Below, piece by piece: positions 19,082-27,219 of a DNA stretch of 64,000 nt. Each line of letters begins with the position of its first letter. Position 1 is the stretch's first letter. The DNA is from CALHVX01 sp964640725 (lineage in GTDB: Bacteria > Pseudomonadota > Gammaproteobacteria > Pseudomonadales > Azotimanducaceae), in NCBI GenBank assembly GCA_964640725.1, contig CAZXIJ010000003.1, forward strand, positions 124,001 to 188,000, in the 5' to 3' direction. A model generated the notes under the pieces. That model had not been told where the DNA came from, did no database searches, and saw only the letters and a list, made by a program, of their open reading frames with translations. The translations under genes and the position numbers were made by a program.

Positions 19082-19879
19082 ATGCAGTTGAACGTTCGCC
19101 AAGCCGGCCGCACCGACGGCCCCGCCATCGCCTTCTTGCATGGATTCATGTCCTGCAACGCGCAGTGGCAGCTCAACGAGAAGACCCTCGGCGCATCCTG
19201 CCGGCTGATTGAGATCGAGCTCTGGGGCCATGGCGCATCGCCCCTGCCACCGGCCGGTGAAGTCAGCATCGACGGCTATCTGGCTCAGTTCGAACAGATC
19301 CGAAAGGCCCATGGCATTGACCAGTGGTTTTTGGTCGGACAGTCCTACGGTGCCGGCCTGATGCTGAGCTACGCGCAGGCGCACCCTGATCGCTGCTGCG
19401 CCGTTGTGGCCACTAATTCCCGGTCTGCCTTTCGCGAACCGGTCGAGCGGGCGTCACCGATGGAGCGGATTCAGCAGCGCCTGGCATCCGCAGCGGGGGT
19501 TGAGGCACTCCGCCAGCTGCCCTATCACCCGATCCATGCTCGGCGCTTTCCGCCAGCGGTGCACCAGGCGCTAATCGACAGCGCCGATCGCATGGACCCG
19601 CAGGCGGTCCGCTACGGCGGCGAGCTGGTCGCGGCGCTCAACTTTCGCCATCGTCTGGAGACGCTGGCCGTGCCCGTGATGATCGCCAACGGCACCTGGG
19701 AAAAGTCTTTTCAGCGCGACCTCGCCAGCATGCTGCCGCAGTACGACCAGATCACCGTGGCCGAGCTGCCCGGAGGCCACTCGATCAACATCGAAGCCCC
19801 GGAGGCCTTCGACGCCGCGGTGCTGCAATTTCTTGCGGCCGCGCAACGCGGCGAGCTGGCCGCGCCCGTTCGGCGGTGA
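19082..19879 (+). CDS. Alpha/beta fold hydrolase
   Basis: Single-domain hydrolase, 265 residues. The HG motif is in IAFLHGFMSC, the nucleophilic Ser is in LVGQSYGAG, and the His is in LPGGHSINIEAPEAFDAAV near the C terminus. An acid in the VPVMIANGTWEK region is not the canonical Asp, so the third triad member is uncertain. Similar proteins hydrolyse lactones, esters or C-C bonds of meta-cleavage products. The gene stands alone after a 220-base divergent region and converges on the RND efflux gene with a 9-base gap. No operon partner indicates the substrate. Confidence 0.82.
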   Translation: MQLNVRQAGRTDGPAIAFLHGFMSCNAQWQLNEKTLGASCRLIEIELWGHGASPLPPAGEVSIDGYLAQFEQIRKAHGIDQWFLVGQSYGAGLMLSYAQAHPDRCCAVVATNSRSAFREPVERASPMERIQQRLASAAGVEALRQLPYHPIHARRFPPAVHQALIDSADRMDPQAVRYGGELVAALNFRHRLETLAVPVMIANGTWEKSFQRDLASMLPQYDQITVAELPGGHSINIEAPEAFDAAVLQFLAAAQRGELAAPVRR

Positions 19880-19888
19880 GCGCCCGGA

Positions 19889-22800
19889 TCACGAGTCCAG
19901 GGACGGTGCGAGAGCACCGGCAGAGGCAGGCACGGCACCCTTGCGGACCAGGAGTCGATAAAACGCGGGCACCGCGATGAGCGTCAGCAGGGTCGCGAAG
20001 GCCAAGCCACCCATGATGCAGATCGCCATCTCCCGAAAGAACGCGTCGCCCAGCAGCGGCGCCATGCCGGCAATGGTTGTGCCCGTGGCGAGCAGCACCG
20101 GGCGCAGCCGCGAAACACAGGCCTCGGTCATGGTCGCGACATCCAGCTGCTGCTCGGCTGTGCGTTTGTCGATCTCGTCGACCAGCACGACGCAGTTCTT
20201 GATGAGCATGCCAGCGAGGCTTAGAAAGCCCAGGAAGGCCGGAAAGGTAAATCCCGTATCGGTTGCCAGCAGCGTCACCACGACCCCGCACACGGTCAGC
20301 GGCACCGTCAACCAGATCACCAGCGTTTGCCGGACTTTGCCGAAGAGCAGCAGCGTCACCAAAAACATGGTGCCAAAGGTGAGCGGAATGGCTTTGCCGA
20401 GCGCCGTCTGGGCTTCTAAAGAGCTCTCGTATTCGCCGCCCCAGCTCAGCGTGTAGCCCGGGGGCAGCGCGATAGCCTCCACCGGCACACGCAGGCGCTC
20501 GAAGGCTCGCACAAAATTTTGCCCCCGGGGCAGATTGGCCTGCGCGGTCAGCGTCCGCACCCGATCCCGGCGCAGGATGCGGGAATCTGCCGCGCCCAGG
20601 GCAACGTCGTCAAACACCGCGGTCATCGGCACGTAGCTGCGCGCGCCGGCGCTGTAAATCTTGCGCTGCGCCAGGCGCGTCAGATCGAGGCGTTCATCGG
20701 CGGGCGCCCGGGCAATGATGGGCAACAGCTGGTCCCGTTCCCGGTACAGGCCCACCGGTACCCCTTCGGTCGCAAATGCCACACTCTGGTAGGCCGCAAC
20801 GCGATCGATGCCGGCCAGCCGCGCCTGGTCGGCGTTGAAGCGCGGCTTGAGGTCGAGGGCGCGCTGGCGCCAGTCGAGTTTGCGGTCGACCAGGTTCAGA
20901 TCGAGATAGACCGCCAACGCCTGCCGCCCGAGGCGCCGCAGCACGTCCGGGTCCGGGCCGGAGAAACGCGCTTCGACCTTGGAAGAGCCGCCGGGGGTAA
21001 ATTCGTTGCGTCGCAGAATGACCTCGGCATCCGGGTCCACGGCCCGCAGCGGCGGCCCCAGGCTCACCAGCAGATCGTTGATGAGGGCCGCGTCTTCGAC
21101 GCGGACGAGCAGGTGCGCGTAGGCGGGGTTGGGCTGTTCCGGGCGAATGGTGGCAGCGTAGCGGATCGTGCCCCGACCCACGAAGCTGGTGATATCGCGA
21201 ATCCCGCGGGTATCCCGCAGCACGGCCTCGAGCTGCTCGACGCTATCGAGCGTGCGGTAGATATCCGTCCCTTCGGGCAGCAGGTAATCAACCATCAGGA
21301 ACGGCGCGTTGTTGGTCGGAAAGAAAGCCTGCTTCACATAGGCAAAACCCCAGAGGCAGGTGCCGGTAATGGCGGCAATCAAAAGGCTGACCCGCCACGG
21401 GCGCAGCAGGCTGCCAGCGACCAGGCGCCGATAGGGCTCGTAGGCCCAGCCCCGGGGCGCGCCCCGGGTTTCACTGGCGCTGCGGAGCAAGCGGGCACCA
21501 AAGGCCGGCACCAGCGTCACCGCCAGCACCCAGCTCAGCAACAGCGACAGGCCCACCACCTGCACCAGGGAGCGCAGAAAGTGACCAGAGTCATCGTCCG
21601 CAAGGCCAATGGGGGCAAACGCCAGAATGCCGATCACCGTGGCGCCGAGCAGCGGAAACTGCGTGCGCTCGGTCGCGGCGACACCGGCCTGACGCGGGCT
21701 CAGGCCACGCGCCACGCCAGTCACCATGCCCTCGGCGACCACAATGGCGTTGTCGACCAGCATGCCCATGGCAATCATCAGGGCGCCCAGGGAGATGCGC
21801 TGCAGCTCGATACTGAGCAACGCCATCAGCCCCAGCGTGCCCAGCACCGTAAGGAGCAACACGCTCCCCACCAGCGTGCCTGCCCGCCAGCCCATGAACA
21901 AACACAGGGTCACAATCACCGTGAGCACCGAGGCGGACAGGTTTTTCAGGAATTGCGTGACCGCGTCCTGCACCAGCACATGCTGCCGGGACACGCCGAT
22001 CATGGTCATGCCAAGGGGAATCGTCGGCCCGGCCTGCCCGAGCATCGCGTCCACCGCAGCCCCGACCTTGACCACGCTCTCCCCCGGCGTCACCGAAACG
22101 GACAGGGTGAAGACCCGGTCACCATTGTGGCGAATCAGTTCGTCCGGCGTCTCCACCAGCGCTCGCTGGATATCGGCGACGGCGTCCAGGGGAATGATCT
22201 CCGTGCTGCCGCTACCGCCGATGCGTAGCGCACCGATCGCGTCGACGCTGCTGTAGGTCGTGGGGGGCAGCACCGGGAGCCGGCGCCCGCCAAGCGCCAC
22301 GGACCCGGCTCCAATGACGCGGTTTTCCTGGCCGACAGCGGCGAAGATGGTTTGCGGCGATACCCCGAGACGTTCCAGTCGGTCCATCGACAGCTCAAGA
22401 TAGACCGCTTCCCGAGGCAGCCCCGCCAGCGCGACCTTGCCCACCCCGGGCACACTTTTGACGAGCCGGCTCAGGTCCTTGGCCGTGCGCTGCACGGTTG
22501 CGACCTCGTGGCCGCCCAGGGTGAAGGCGTAGACCATGCCGTAGACGTCGCCAAAGTCGTCCTCCACCAGCGGCTGCAGGGCGCCCGGCGGCAGCCGCAA
22601 GGTGGCTTCCTGCACCCGCCGTCGCAGCTCGTCCCAGATCTGCGGCGTATCGGTCTTGCCGTACTGTTCCAGCAGCTCCACCATGACTTCGCTGCGCCCG
22701 TTCAGGGACTTGGAAGTCAGGCGATACAGCTGCGGCATCTCCTGCAGCGCCGCCTCGATGGTATCGGTGACTTCCTGCTCGACCTCCAGCGCCGTCGCGC

Positions 22801-22960
22801 CCGGGTACGGCGTAATCACGTAGGCGTTCTTGATCGGGAACTCCGGATCCTCCAGGCGCCCAACCTCTTCATAGCCGTACCAGCCCCCAAACAAGCAGGC
22901 CAACGCGAGCAGCACCGGGTACAGCGGGCGATCCAGGGCAAGGGTTGCCAGCCCGCTCAT
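19889..22960 (-). CDS. RND efflux pump inner-membrane subunit
   Basis: AcrB-type hydrophobe/amphiphile exporter, 1023 residues. It has an N-terminal membrane span, a porter domain (YPGATALEVEQEVTD; ALAGLPREAVYLELS), spans 2-7 including GMLVDNAIVVAEG with the proton-relay Asp, and a second half with the same plan. It uses the proton gradient to expel drugs, bile salts or solvents through an adaptor and a TolC-like channel. The ATG at 22960 overlaps the adaptor stop (ATGA). It is the last gene of a TetR-adaptor-pump operon; no outer-membrane factor follows, so a shared TolC is likely used. The protein looks full length. Confidence 0.95.
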   Translation of the reverse strand: MSGLATLALDRPLYPVLLALACLFGGWYGYEEVGRLEDPEFPIKNAYVITPYPGATALEVEQEVTDTIEAALQEMPQLYRLTSKSLNGRSEVMVELLEQYGKTDTPQIWDELRRRVQEATLRLPPGALQPLVEDDFGDVYGMVYAFTLGGHEVATVQRTAKDLSRLVKSVPGVGKVALAGLPREAVYLELSMDRLERLGVSPQTIFAAVGQENRVIGAGSVALGGRRLPVLPPTTYSSVDAIGALRIGGSGSTEIIPLDAVADIQRALVETPDELIRHNGDRVFTLSVSVTPGESVVKVGAAVDAMLGQAGPTIPLGMTMIGVSRQHVLVQDAVTQFLKNLSASVLTVIVTLCLFMGWRAGTLVGSVLLLTVLGTLGLMALLSIELQRISLGALMIAMGMLVDNAIVVAEGMVTGVARGLSPRQAGVAATERTQFPLLGATVIGILAFAPIGLADDDSGHFLRSLVQVVGLSLLLSWVLAVTLVPAFGARLLRSASETRGAPRGWAYEPYRRLVAGSLLRPWRVSLLIAAITGTCLWGFAYVKQAFFPTNNAPFLMVDYLLPEGTDIYRTLDSVEQLEAVLRDTRGIRDITSFVGRGTIRYAATIRPEQPNPAYAHLLVRVEDAALINDLLVSLGPPLRAVDPDAEVILRRNEFTPGGSSKVEARFSGPDPDVLRRLGRQALAVYLDLNLVDRKLDWRQRALDLKPRFNADQARLAGIDRVAAYQSVAFATEGVPVGLYRERDQLLPIIARAPADERLDLTRLAQRKIYSAGARSYVPMTAVFDDVALGAADSRILRRDRVRTLTAQANLPRGQNFVRAFERLRVPVEAIALPPGYTLSWGGEYESSLEAQTALGKAIPLTFGTMFLVTLLLFGKVRQTLVIWLTVPLTVCGVVVTLLATDTGFTFPAFLGFLSLAGMLIKNCVVLVDEIDKRTAEQQLDVATMTEACVSRLRPVLLATGTTIAGMAPLLGDAFFREMAICIMGGLAFATLLTLIAVPAFYRLLVRKGAVPASAGALAPSLDS

Positions 22961-24042
22961 GACCCAGGACCAGGCCAACCGGCCGGCGGCGCTATCGGCG
23001 CGATCCGCATCCCCGCCTGCACTTTCGCGGCACCGGCGCCGACCACCCACTCGCCGCCGGTCAGGCCGCTGAGAATCTCCAGCCCGTCCGGCCGCACGCG
23101 CCCGACCGAGACGGGTTGCTGCTCGACCGAACCGTCCGCGGGGTCCACGAGCCAGACGTGATAGCGATCCTGCGCCGGGCTGACCACCGCGGTGACCGGG
23201 AGCCGCGGCCTGGCGGTCACGCCCTCGGGCGCCTTCAGGGTCAGGTCAACGGTGGCGGTCATGCCCGGCAGCACGTTCAGATCTGCCGGCGGCGCCAGCG
23301 CAAAGGTGATTTCGAAGCTTTGCGCCACGGACTGCGCCTCGCCCTGGTTTTCCCGAAAAGTCAGCGGAAAGCGCCGTTCCGGCGCAAAGGCAAAACTCGC
23401 TTCGACGCGCTCGAGCCGCTCCGGGTCGCCGGTTGCCGCCAACGCTTCCGGCACGCTCAGCAGCAGGTGCAGCTCCGACAGGTCCAGCAGGCGCAGCACT
23501 GCGTCCCCGGCGCGCACGGTGCTGTGCTGGTCGAGGTAGCGCCGCGCGATGTAGGCATCGAAGGGTGCCCGCAAGGTCGCATCGGCGAGCGCCTCCTGGG
23601 CCTGCGCCAGGCGGACCGCGGCGAGCGCCGCCTCTGCATCGGCCTGGTCGACCTCCGCCCGGGAGATGCCGCGCCGGCTGAGCAGGGCCCGCTTGCGATC
23701 GCGGTCAGCCACCGCGAGCTGCCGGGCGACCGCGGCTTCTTCCACCGCCAACTCGAAATCGGTCTTGTCGAGCGCAGCGACCAGGGTGCCCCGCGTGACC
23801 CGGGAGCCGGGCAGCACGGGCAGCTGCGCGAGGGGACCGTCCACCTCGAAGGCCAGATCTACCGTTTGCGCAGCGGCGACGCGCGCCACAAAGCGATGTG
23901 TTTCTGCCGCGCCGGCGGCCTGTACCTGCAGCACCTGCGCGCGGTGCAAAGACTGATCGACGGTTGGCGGCACCGCTGCCCGCTCGCACCCTGCAAAGGC
24001 CAGCAGCATCGCAGCGCTGACAGCGAGACGCACGGTCGTCAT
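22957..24042 (-). CDS. RND periplasmic adaptor lipoprotein
   Basis: Membrane fusion protein of an RND efflux system, 361 residues. The signal peptide ends in the lipobox LAFAGC (Cys19), so the mature protein is likely lipid-anchored in the inner-membrane outer leaflet. Lipoyl half-motifs (VDLAFEVDGPLAQLPVLPGSRV; DATLRAPFDAYIARRY) flank a helical hairpin rich in Ala and Arg. A beta-barrel domain follows (LPGMTATVDLTLKAPEG) and then a membrane-proximal domain (VVSPAQDRYHVWLVDPADG). It starts within the end of the tetR gene (4-base overlap) and overlaps the pump gene by 4 bases, which indicates one polycistron with coupled translation. Confidence 0.94.
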   Translation of the reverse strand: MTTVRLAVSAAMLLAFAGCERAAVPPTVDQSLHRAQVLQVQAAGAAETHRFVARVAAAQTVDLAFEVDGPLAQLPVLPGSRVTRGTLVAALDKTDFELAVEEAAVARQLAVADRDRKRALLSRRGISRAEVDQADAEAALAAVRLAQAQEALADATLRAPFDAYIARRYLDQHSTVRAGDAVLRLLDLSELHLLLSVPEALAATGDPERLERVEASFAFAPERRFPLTFRENQGEAQSVAQSFEITFALAPPADLNVLPGMTATVDLTLKAPEGVTARPRLPVTAVVSPAQDRYHVWLVDPADGSVEQQPVSVGRVRPDGLEILSGLTGGEWVVGAGAAKVQAGMRIAPIAPPAGWPGPGS

Positions 24043-24587
24043 TCGCCCAGGCCCTGCGCCGCTGCTTGCTGGAGCTGGCGAAAGAGGCGGGCCTGGCCGC
24101 GCGCGCCCCCGGGCAGCAGGTCAAACATCGACAGAAAGCGAATGCCCTCGCACGCCAACATCAGCAACGGGCCATCATCGCTTTCCGCCTTGACCTGGCG
24201 CATCCAGTCAGCGAACAGCGCCCGTGCCGGAGCGATGAGTTTCGGGTCTTGCGCGGCCGCGGCAATCAACGCGCTCGTCATGCGACGCTCTGCCGGACCC
24301 TGCTCGGCTTCGGCCCGCACGAAGCTCCGAATGGCAGCTCGGGGGTCGCCGTCGAAGGCTCGCCGGCCATCTTCCAGGCGCTCCCGGGAACGGCTCAGCA
24401 GGTCTTGCATCATGCCTTCCAGCAGCGCTTGCTTGCTGGGGAAGTGATAGAGCAGCCCGCCCTTCGACACCGAGGCCTCGGCGGCGACCCGGTCCAGGGT
24501 CAATTTGGCTGCGCCATGGTGCTCTACCACAGTCGCGGCGGCCTGCAGGAGCCGCGCTCGCGCAGCTCCGGGGGAGGAACGGGACAT
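24039..24587 (-). CDS. TetR-family repressor of the RND operon
   Basis: Regulator of 182 residues. The N-terminal helix-turn-helix (about 8-55) contains AAATVVEHHGAAKLTLDRVA and VSKGGLLYHFPSKQALLEGM, the hallmark of TetR proteins. The C-terminal ligand-binding domain ends LFRQLQQAAAQGLGE and resembles the TetR_C branch often seen next to RND pumps. It is the first gene of the efflux operon, so it very likely autoregulates. The palindrome at 24619-24642 overlaps its own promoter and is the obvious operator. Ligand binding would then derepress adaptor and pump together. The ATG at 24587 has CAGGA upstream. Confidence 0.94.
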   Translation of the reverse strand: MSRSSPGAARARLLQAAATVVEHHGAAKLTLDRVAAEASVSKGGLLYHFPSKQALLEGMMQDLLSRSRERLEDGRRAFDGDPRAAIRSFVRAEAEQGPAERRMTSALIAAAAQDPKLIAPARALFADWMRQVKAESDDGPLLMLACEGIRFLSMFDLLPGGARGQARLFRQLQQAAAQGLGE

Positions 24588-24618
24588 GAGAATCCTGAGG
24601 GCTGGCCGGGGAACCGAG

Positions 24619-24642
24619 ACTATACCGTCCAGACGGTACAGT
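24619..24642 (-). promoter_or_regulatory. TetR operator overlapping -10 of the efflux operon
   Basis: The perfect inverted repeat TACCGTC-CA-GACGGTA (24623-24638) extends to 24 bases with one mismatched pair. The -10-like TATAGT (24619-24624, minus strand) forms its edge, about 32 bases before the tetR ATG; the -35 is weak. Size, symmetry and position fit a TetR-family operator. The palindrome is directly visible; its ligand protein is inferred from gene order. Confidence 0.75.
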
Positions 24643-24685
24643 TACCAGGTCCCCGAATCGGGCTCGAGCCGCCGCGGGGCGAGGG

Positions 24686-26845
24686 TCAGTCGGGCAGGTC
24701 GAAGGGCTCGGGGTCGATGAAGCGCTGGAGCACGTTGCCGGTCAGCGTTGCCACGTCGTTGTCGTAGCCGTTCGTGGACAGGGACCCGGCATAGGAGATC
24801 GAGCCGGTGCTGAACACAGCACCGCCGGCGCGCGTCTCGAAGAAGGTCAGATCGGCGCGAATGCGCGCATCGTCCGGATGCGGCGGCTCCATCATCCGGT
24901 ATTCCTCCTTGGCGAGCAGCATGCCCGGGCGATGCCCCTCGGAGCTCGCCAACACCACCGCGTGCGGCGGCGACCCCTGGAACAGGTCGAAGCGGTCAAT
25001 CTCTTCGCCGGCCGCCCCGCCGCCCTGGGTGCCGTGCGCCCCGAAGGCGACGGCGCGATCCAGGCCATTCACCATGAACGCGACCCGAGGGTCTTCGGCC
25101 GCCGCGTTCCAGCGATAGTGCGTGCCGCCGTCGAAGCCCTGCGCCGTAAAGCCGATACCCACCAGCTTGTTGGGCGGCCGCCCGACCCGGCGCCAGAGGC
25201 CGCCGAGCTCACCGGTAAAGCTGTGATGGTACTCGCCGGGCTCGGCAATCCAGGCCCGAGTGCCATCTTCGGCGCGACGCACCTCGATGACCTGGTCGTC
25301 GTCCGGATCGAAGGCAATGCGCCAGTAAAAGCCGTTGCCGCCCATGTACATGAGTCGCCCACCGGCACCGAGCCAGGCCTCGAGCCCATCCATCATCGCC
25401 GTGGAGTAGTACTCCGGGTGCGTGCCGGTAACGACGGCCTGATAGGGCGCCAGCGCTGCCGCGCCGTCCCTGTGCAGATCGTGATCGGTGATGACGTCAA
25501 AGGGCTGATCGATGGCGTTCAGCCAGGCGAGCAGGTTGGTGTCGGCATTGAAGGACCACATGATCGAGCCGGGCCGGCAGTTCAGCATGGGCCGGCGCCC
25601 GGAAGCATGCCGCACTCCGTCTCCGTCCCGGTGGTGCTCGTAGAGCGAGTAGCCCAGGGCCGGATGATCCATCAGGTACAGATCGTTCGGGTTGCGTGGT
25701 GGCTTGCCGCCGACCACCTCTGCGGCAGCAAGGCGCTGGTTGCCGTAGGCCAGGTACGTCGCCGTGGATGCCAGGAAGGCAACCGGCGCGCGCGCGGCCG
25801 TCGCTGCCGGACGCACGAACAGCGGCACGTACTCGGGCACCAGGGTCACTTCATCCAGGGCCGGCACCGCGGGGCGCGGCGTCAGGCGCACCGCATACAC
25901 GGCAGAGGGCAGATCTTCCGGCAGGGGCAGCTCGAAATCGGCATCCCAGCCCGCATCGGTCAGATCGTCGTCGTGAAAATGGATCGCGCCGTAGTGCGTC
26001 GGGTCAAGGCGCCAGTCGGTCACCGAGCCGTCCCAGCGGCTGCCCCGCACCGCCCGGGCCGGGTGCTGGTGCAAGGTCATGTGGTAGCGCCCGGTCAGGT
26101 CGACCAGGGTGCGCGCCGCCATCTGCGAGCCGAAGTCCCACTCCGCCACCGGCTCCGCGCCGCTCCAGCAGGGCGCCTCGAGCTTGCCGTTCAGCGCCGG
26201 CTCAGCGTCATCGCTGCCGCGGCCCAGGCGCCAGTCGCCCGCTGCCGCGGCCACGCTGCCAGGCACCGCCGGCTGCGCTTCCAGCTGCACCGCCCAGCGG
26301 ACCTCGCGTTCGCCGATTCCGATCCCGAGGCACCGAACTGACACCGCCAGCTGCCCGCTGGCGGCGACGGCGACCTCGACCTCGTGCCATCGGCGCGCGG
26401 CAAGATGGCGCTCCACAATGACGACCGCGCCGGCCGTTGCTCGCACTTCGAGCCGGCCCTGCCGCTGCAGAATCTCGAGCCCGGGGCCGCTGACAATCGT
26501 CGCCGCCTGTTCCGGAGTCGTCGGGAAATACTTGAAAGTCAGTCTAAGCGACTGAAATTCCGGCAGTTGACTCGCTAGAGCCCAGGATCCATCGACCACC
26601 GGCTGCTCCCGGGCACGATAGTCCCCCAGGTATCCCCCCGGGTTCTGGGGCCCAAGCGCAACCGGCCGCACATCGAAGCCAGTGCCCCGGGGGCGGTCAT
26701 CGCCGCAGATCATCTGGACCAGCTCCGCAAGATAAGTGCCCGCGTAGTGAGCGCTCACGCGAACCGAAACCCTGTCCCCGGGACTGACCGTCAGCCGGTC
26801 CGAGTACGCGGCCAGGTCCTTGCGGCCAAAAGGGTACTGCCGCAC
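24686..26845 (-). CDS. N,N-dimethylformamidase-like large subunit
   Basis: Large protein of 719 residues resembling the beta subunit of N,N-dimethylformamidase, which hydrolyses amide C-N bonds at a mononuclear iron. A LamG-like beta-sandwich lies at about 100-250 and the hydrolase part at about 345-719. The known enzyme has a two-Tyr, one-carboxylate iron site. Candidate ligands here are Tyr364 or Tyr367 (TYLAYGN), Tyr402 (SLYEHH) and Glu478 (THPEYY, with His476 as second shell), at comparable spacing. The GTG at 26845 is two bases after the preceding stop. The small subunit is not encoded next to it. The true substrate need not be dimethylformamide; an amide linked to the upstream selenoprotein system is possible. 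Confidence 0.82.
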   Translation of the reverse strand: MRQYPFGRKDLAAYSDRLTVSPGDRVSVRVSAHYAGTYLAELVQMICGDDRPRGTGFDVRPVALGPQNPGGYLGDYRAREQPVVDGSWALASQLPEFQSLRLTFKYFPTTPEQAATIVSGPGLEILQRQGRLEVRATAGAVVIVERHLAARRWHEVEVAVAASGQLAVSVRCLGIGIGEREVRWAVQLEAQPAVPGSVAAAAGDWRLGRGSDDAEPALNGKLEAPCWSGAEPVAEWDFGSQMAARTLVDLTGRYHMTLHQHPARAVRGSRWDGSVTDWRLDPTHYGAIHFHDDDLTDAGWDADFELPLPEDLPSAVYAVRLTPRPAVPALDEVTLVPEYVPLFVRPAATAARAPVAFLASTATYLAYGNQRLAAAEVVGGKPPRNPNDLYLMDHPALGYSLYEHHRDGDGVRHASGRRPMLNCRPGSIMWSFNADTNLLAWLNAIDQPFDVITDHDLHRDGAAALAPYQAVVTGTHPEYYSTAMMDGLEAWLGAGGRLMYMGGNGFYWRIAFDPDDDQVIEVRRAEDGTRAWIAEPGEYHHSFTGELGGLWRRVGRPPNKLVGIGFTAQGFDGGTHYRWNAAAEDPRVAFMVNGLDRAVAFGAHGTQGGGAAGEEIDRFDLFQGSPPHAVVLASSEGHRPGMLLAKEEYRMMEPPHPDDARIRADLTFFETRAGGAVFSTGSISYAGSLSTNGYDNDVATLTGNVLQRFIDPEPFDLPD

Positions 26846-26847
26846 GG

Positions 26848-27219
26848 TCAGGACAACCGCCGGTGCGCGAGCAGCAGGATCGCGACGCTCACCACTTCGA
26901 CCATGAAGAACAACATCGCTTCGTCACTCATCGGGCCCCGGGCAAAGCCAATCGCTCGGCCCACGGCTATGGTGCCGAGCAACACAGCCACCGCCGGCAG
27001 CCAGGCCGCCTGAGGCCGACGGAGCCCGAGCACCAGCAGCAAGGCCATGCCGATGAACAGACCGCCCAGGTCTCCAGGCAAGGCATTGGCGCCGGTGGCG
27101 TTCATGGCCTCGAGGCCGATACGAGCCGCAGACACGGTGGGGTCGAAATAGAACCCCGCTCCCATCAGGGCGAACAGCACAACCATGGCGGCGACCAGGC
27201 CGCGGTACACCCATCTCAA
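26848..27219 (-). CDS. Small membrane protein, DUF4345-like
   Basis: Hydrophobic protein of 123 residues with about four membrane spans (GLVAAMVVLFALMGAGFYF; GDLGGLFIGMALLLVLGL; WLPAVAVLLGTIAVGRAIGF; AMLFFMVEVVSVAILLLA). Conserved features such as NATGANALPGDLGGLF and GRAIGFARGP resemble DUF4345 proteins, of unknown function. The likely start is the TTG at 27219, which overlaps the selenoprotein stop (TTGA); a GTG at 27210 is an alternative. It lies between the selenoprotein and the amidase-like gene with almost no spacing. It therefore belongs to that operon and could be a transporter accessory or membrane anchor, which is inference. Confidence 0.78.
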   Translation of the reverse strand: MRWVYRGLVAAMVVLFALMGAGFYFDPTVSAARIGLEAMNATGANALPGDLGGLFIGMALLLVLGLRRPQAAWLPAVAVLLGTIAVGRAIGFARGPMSDEAMLFFMVEVVSVAILLLAHRRLS

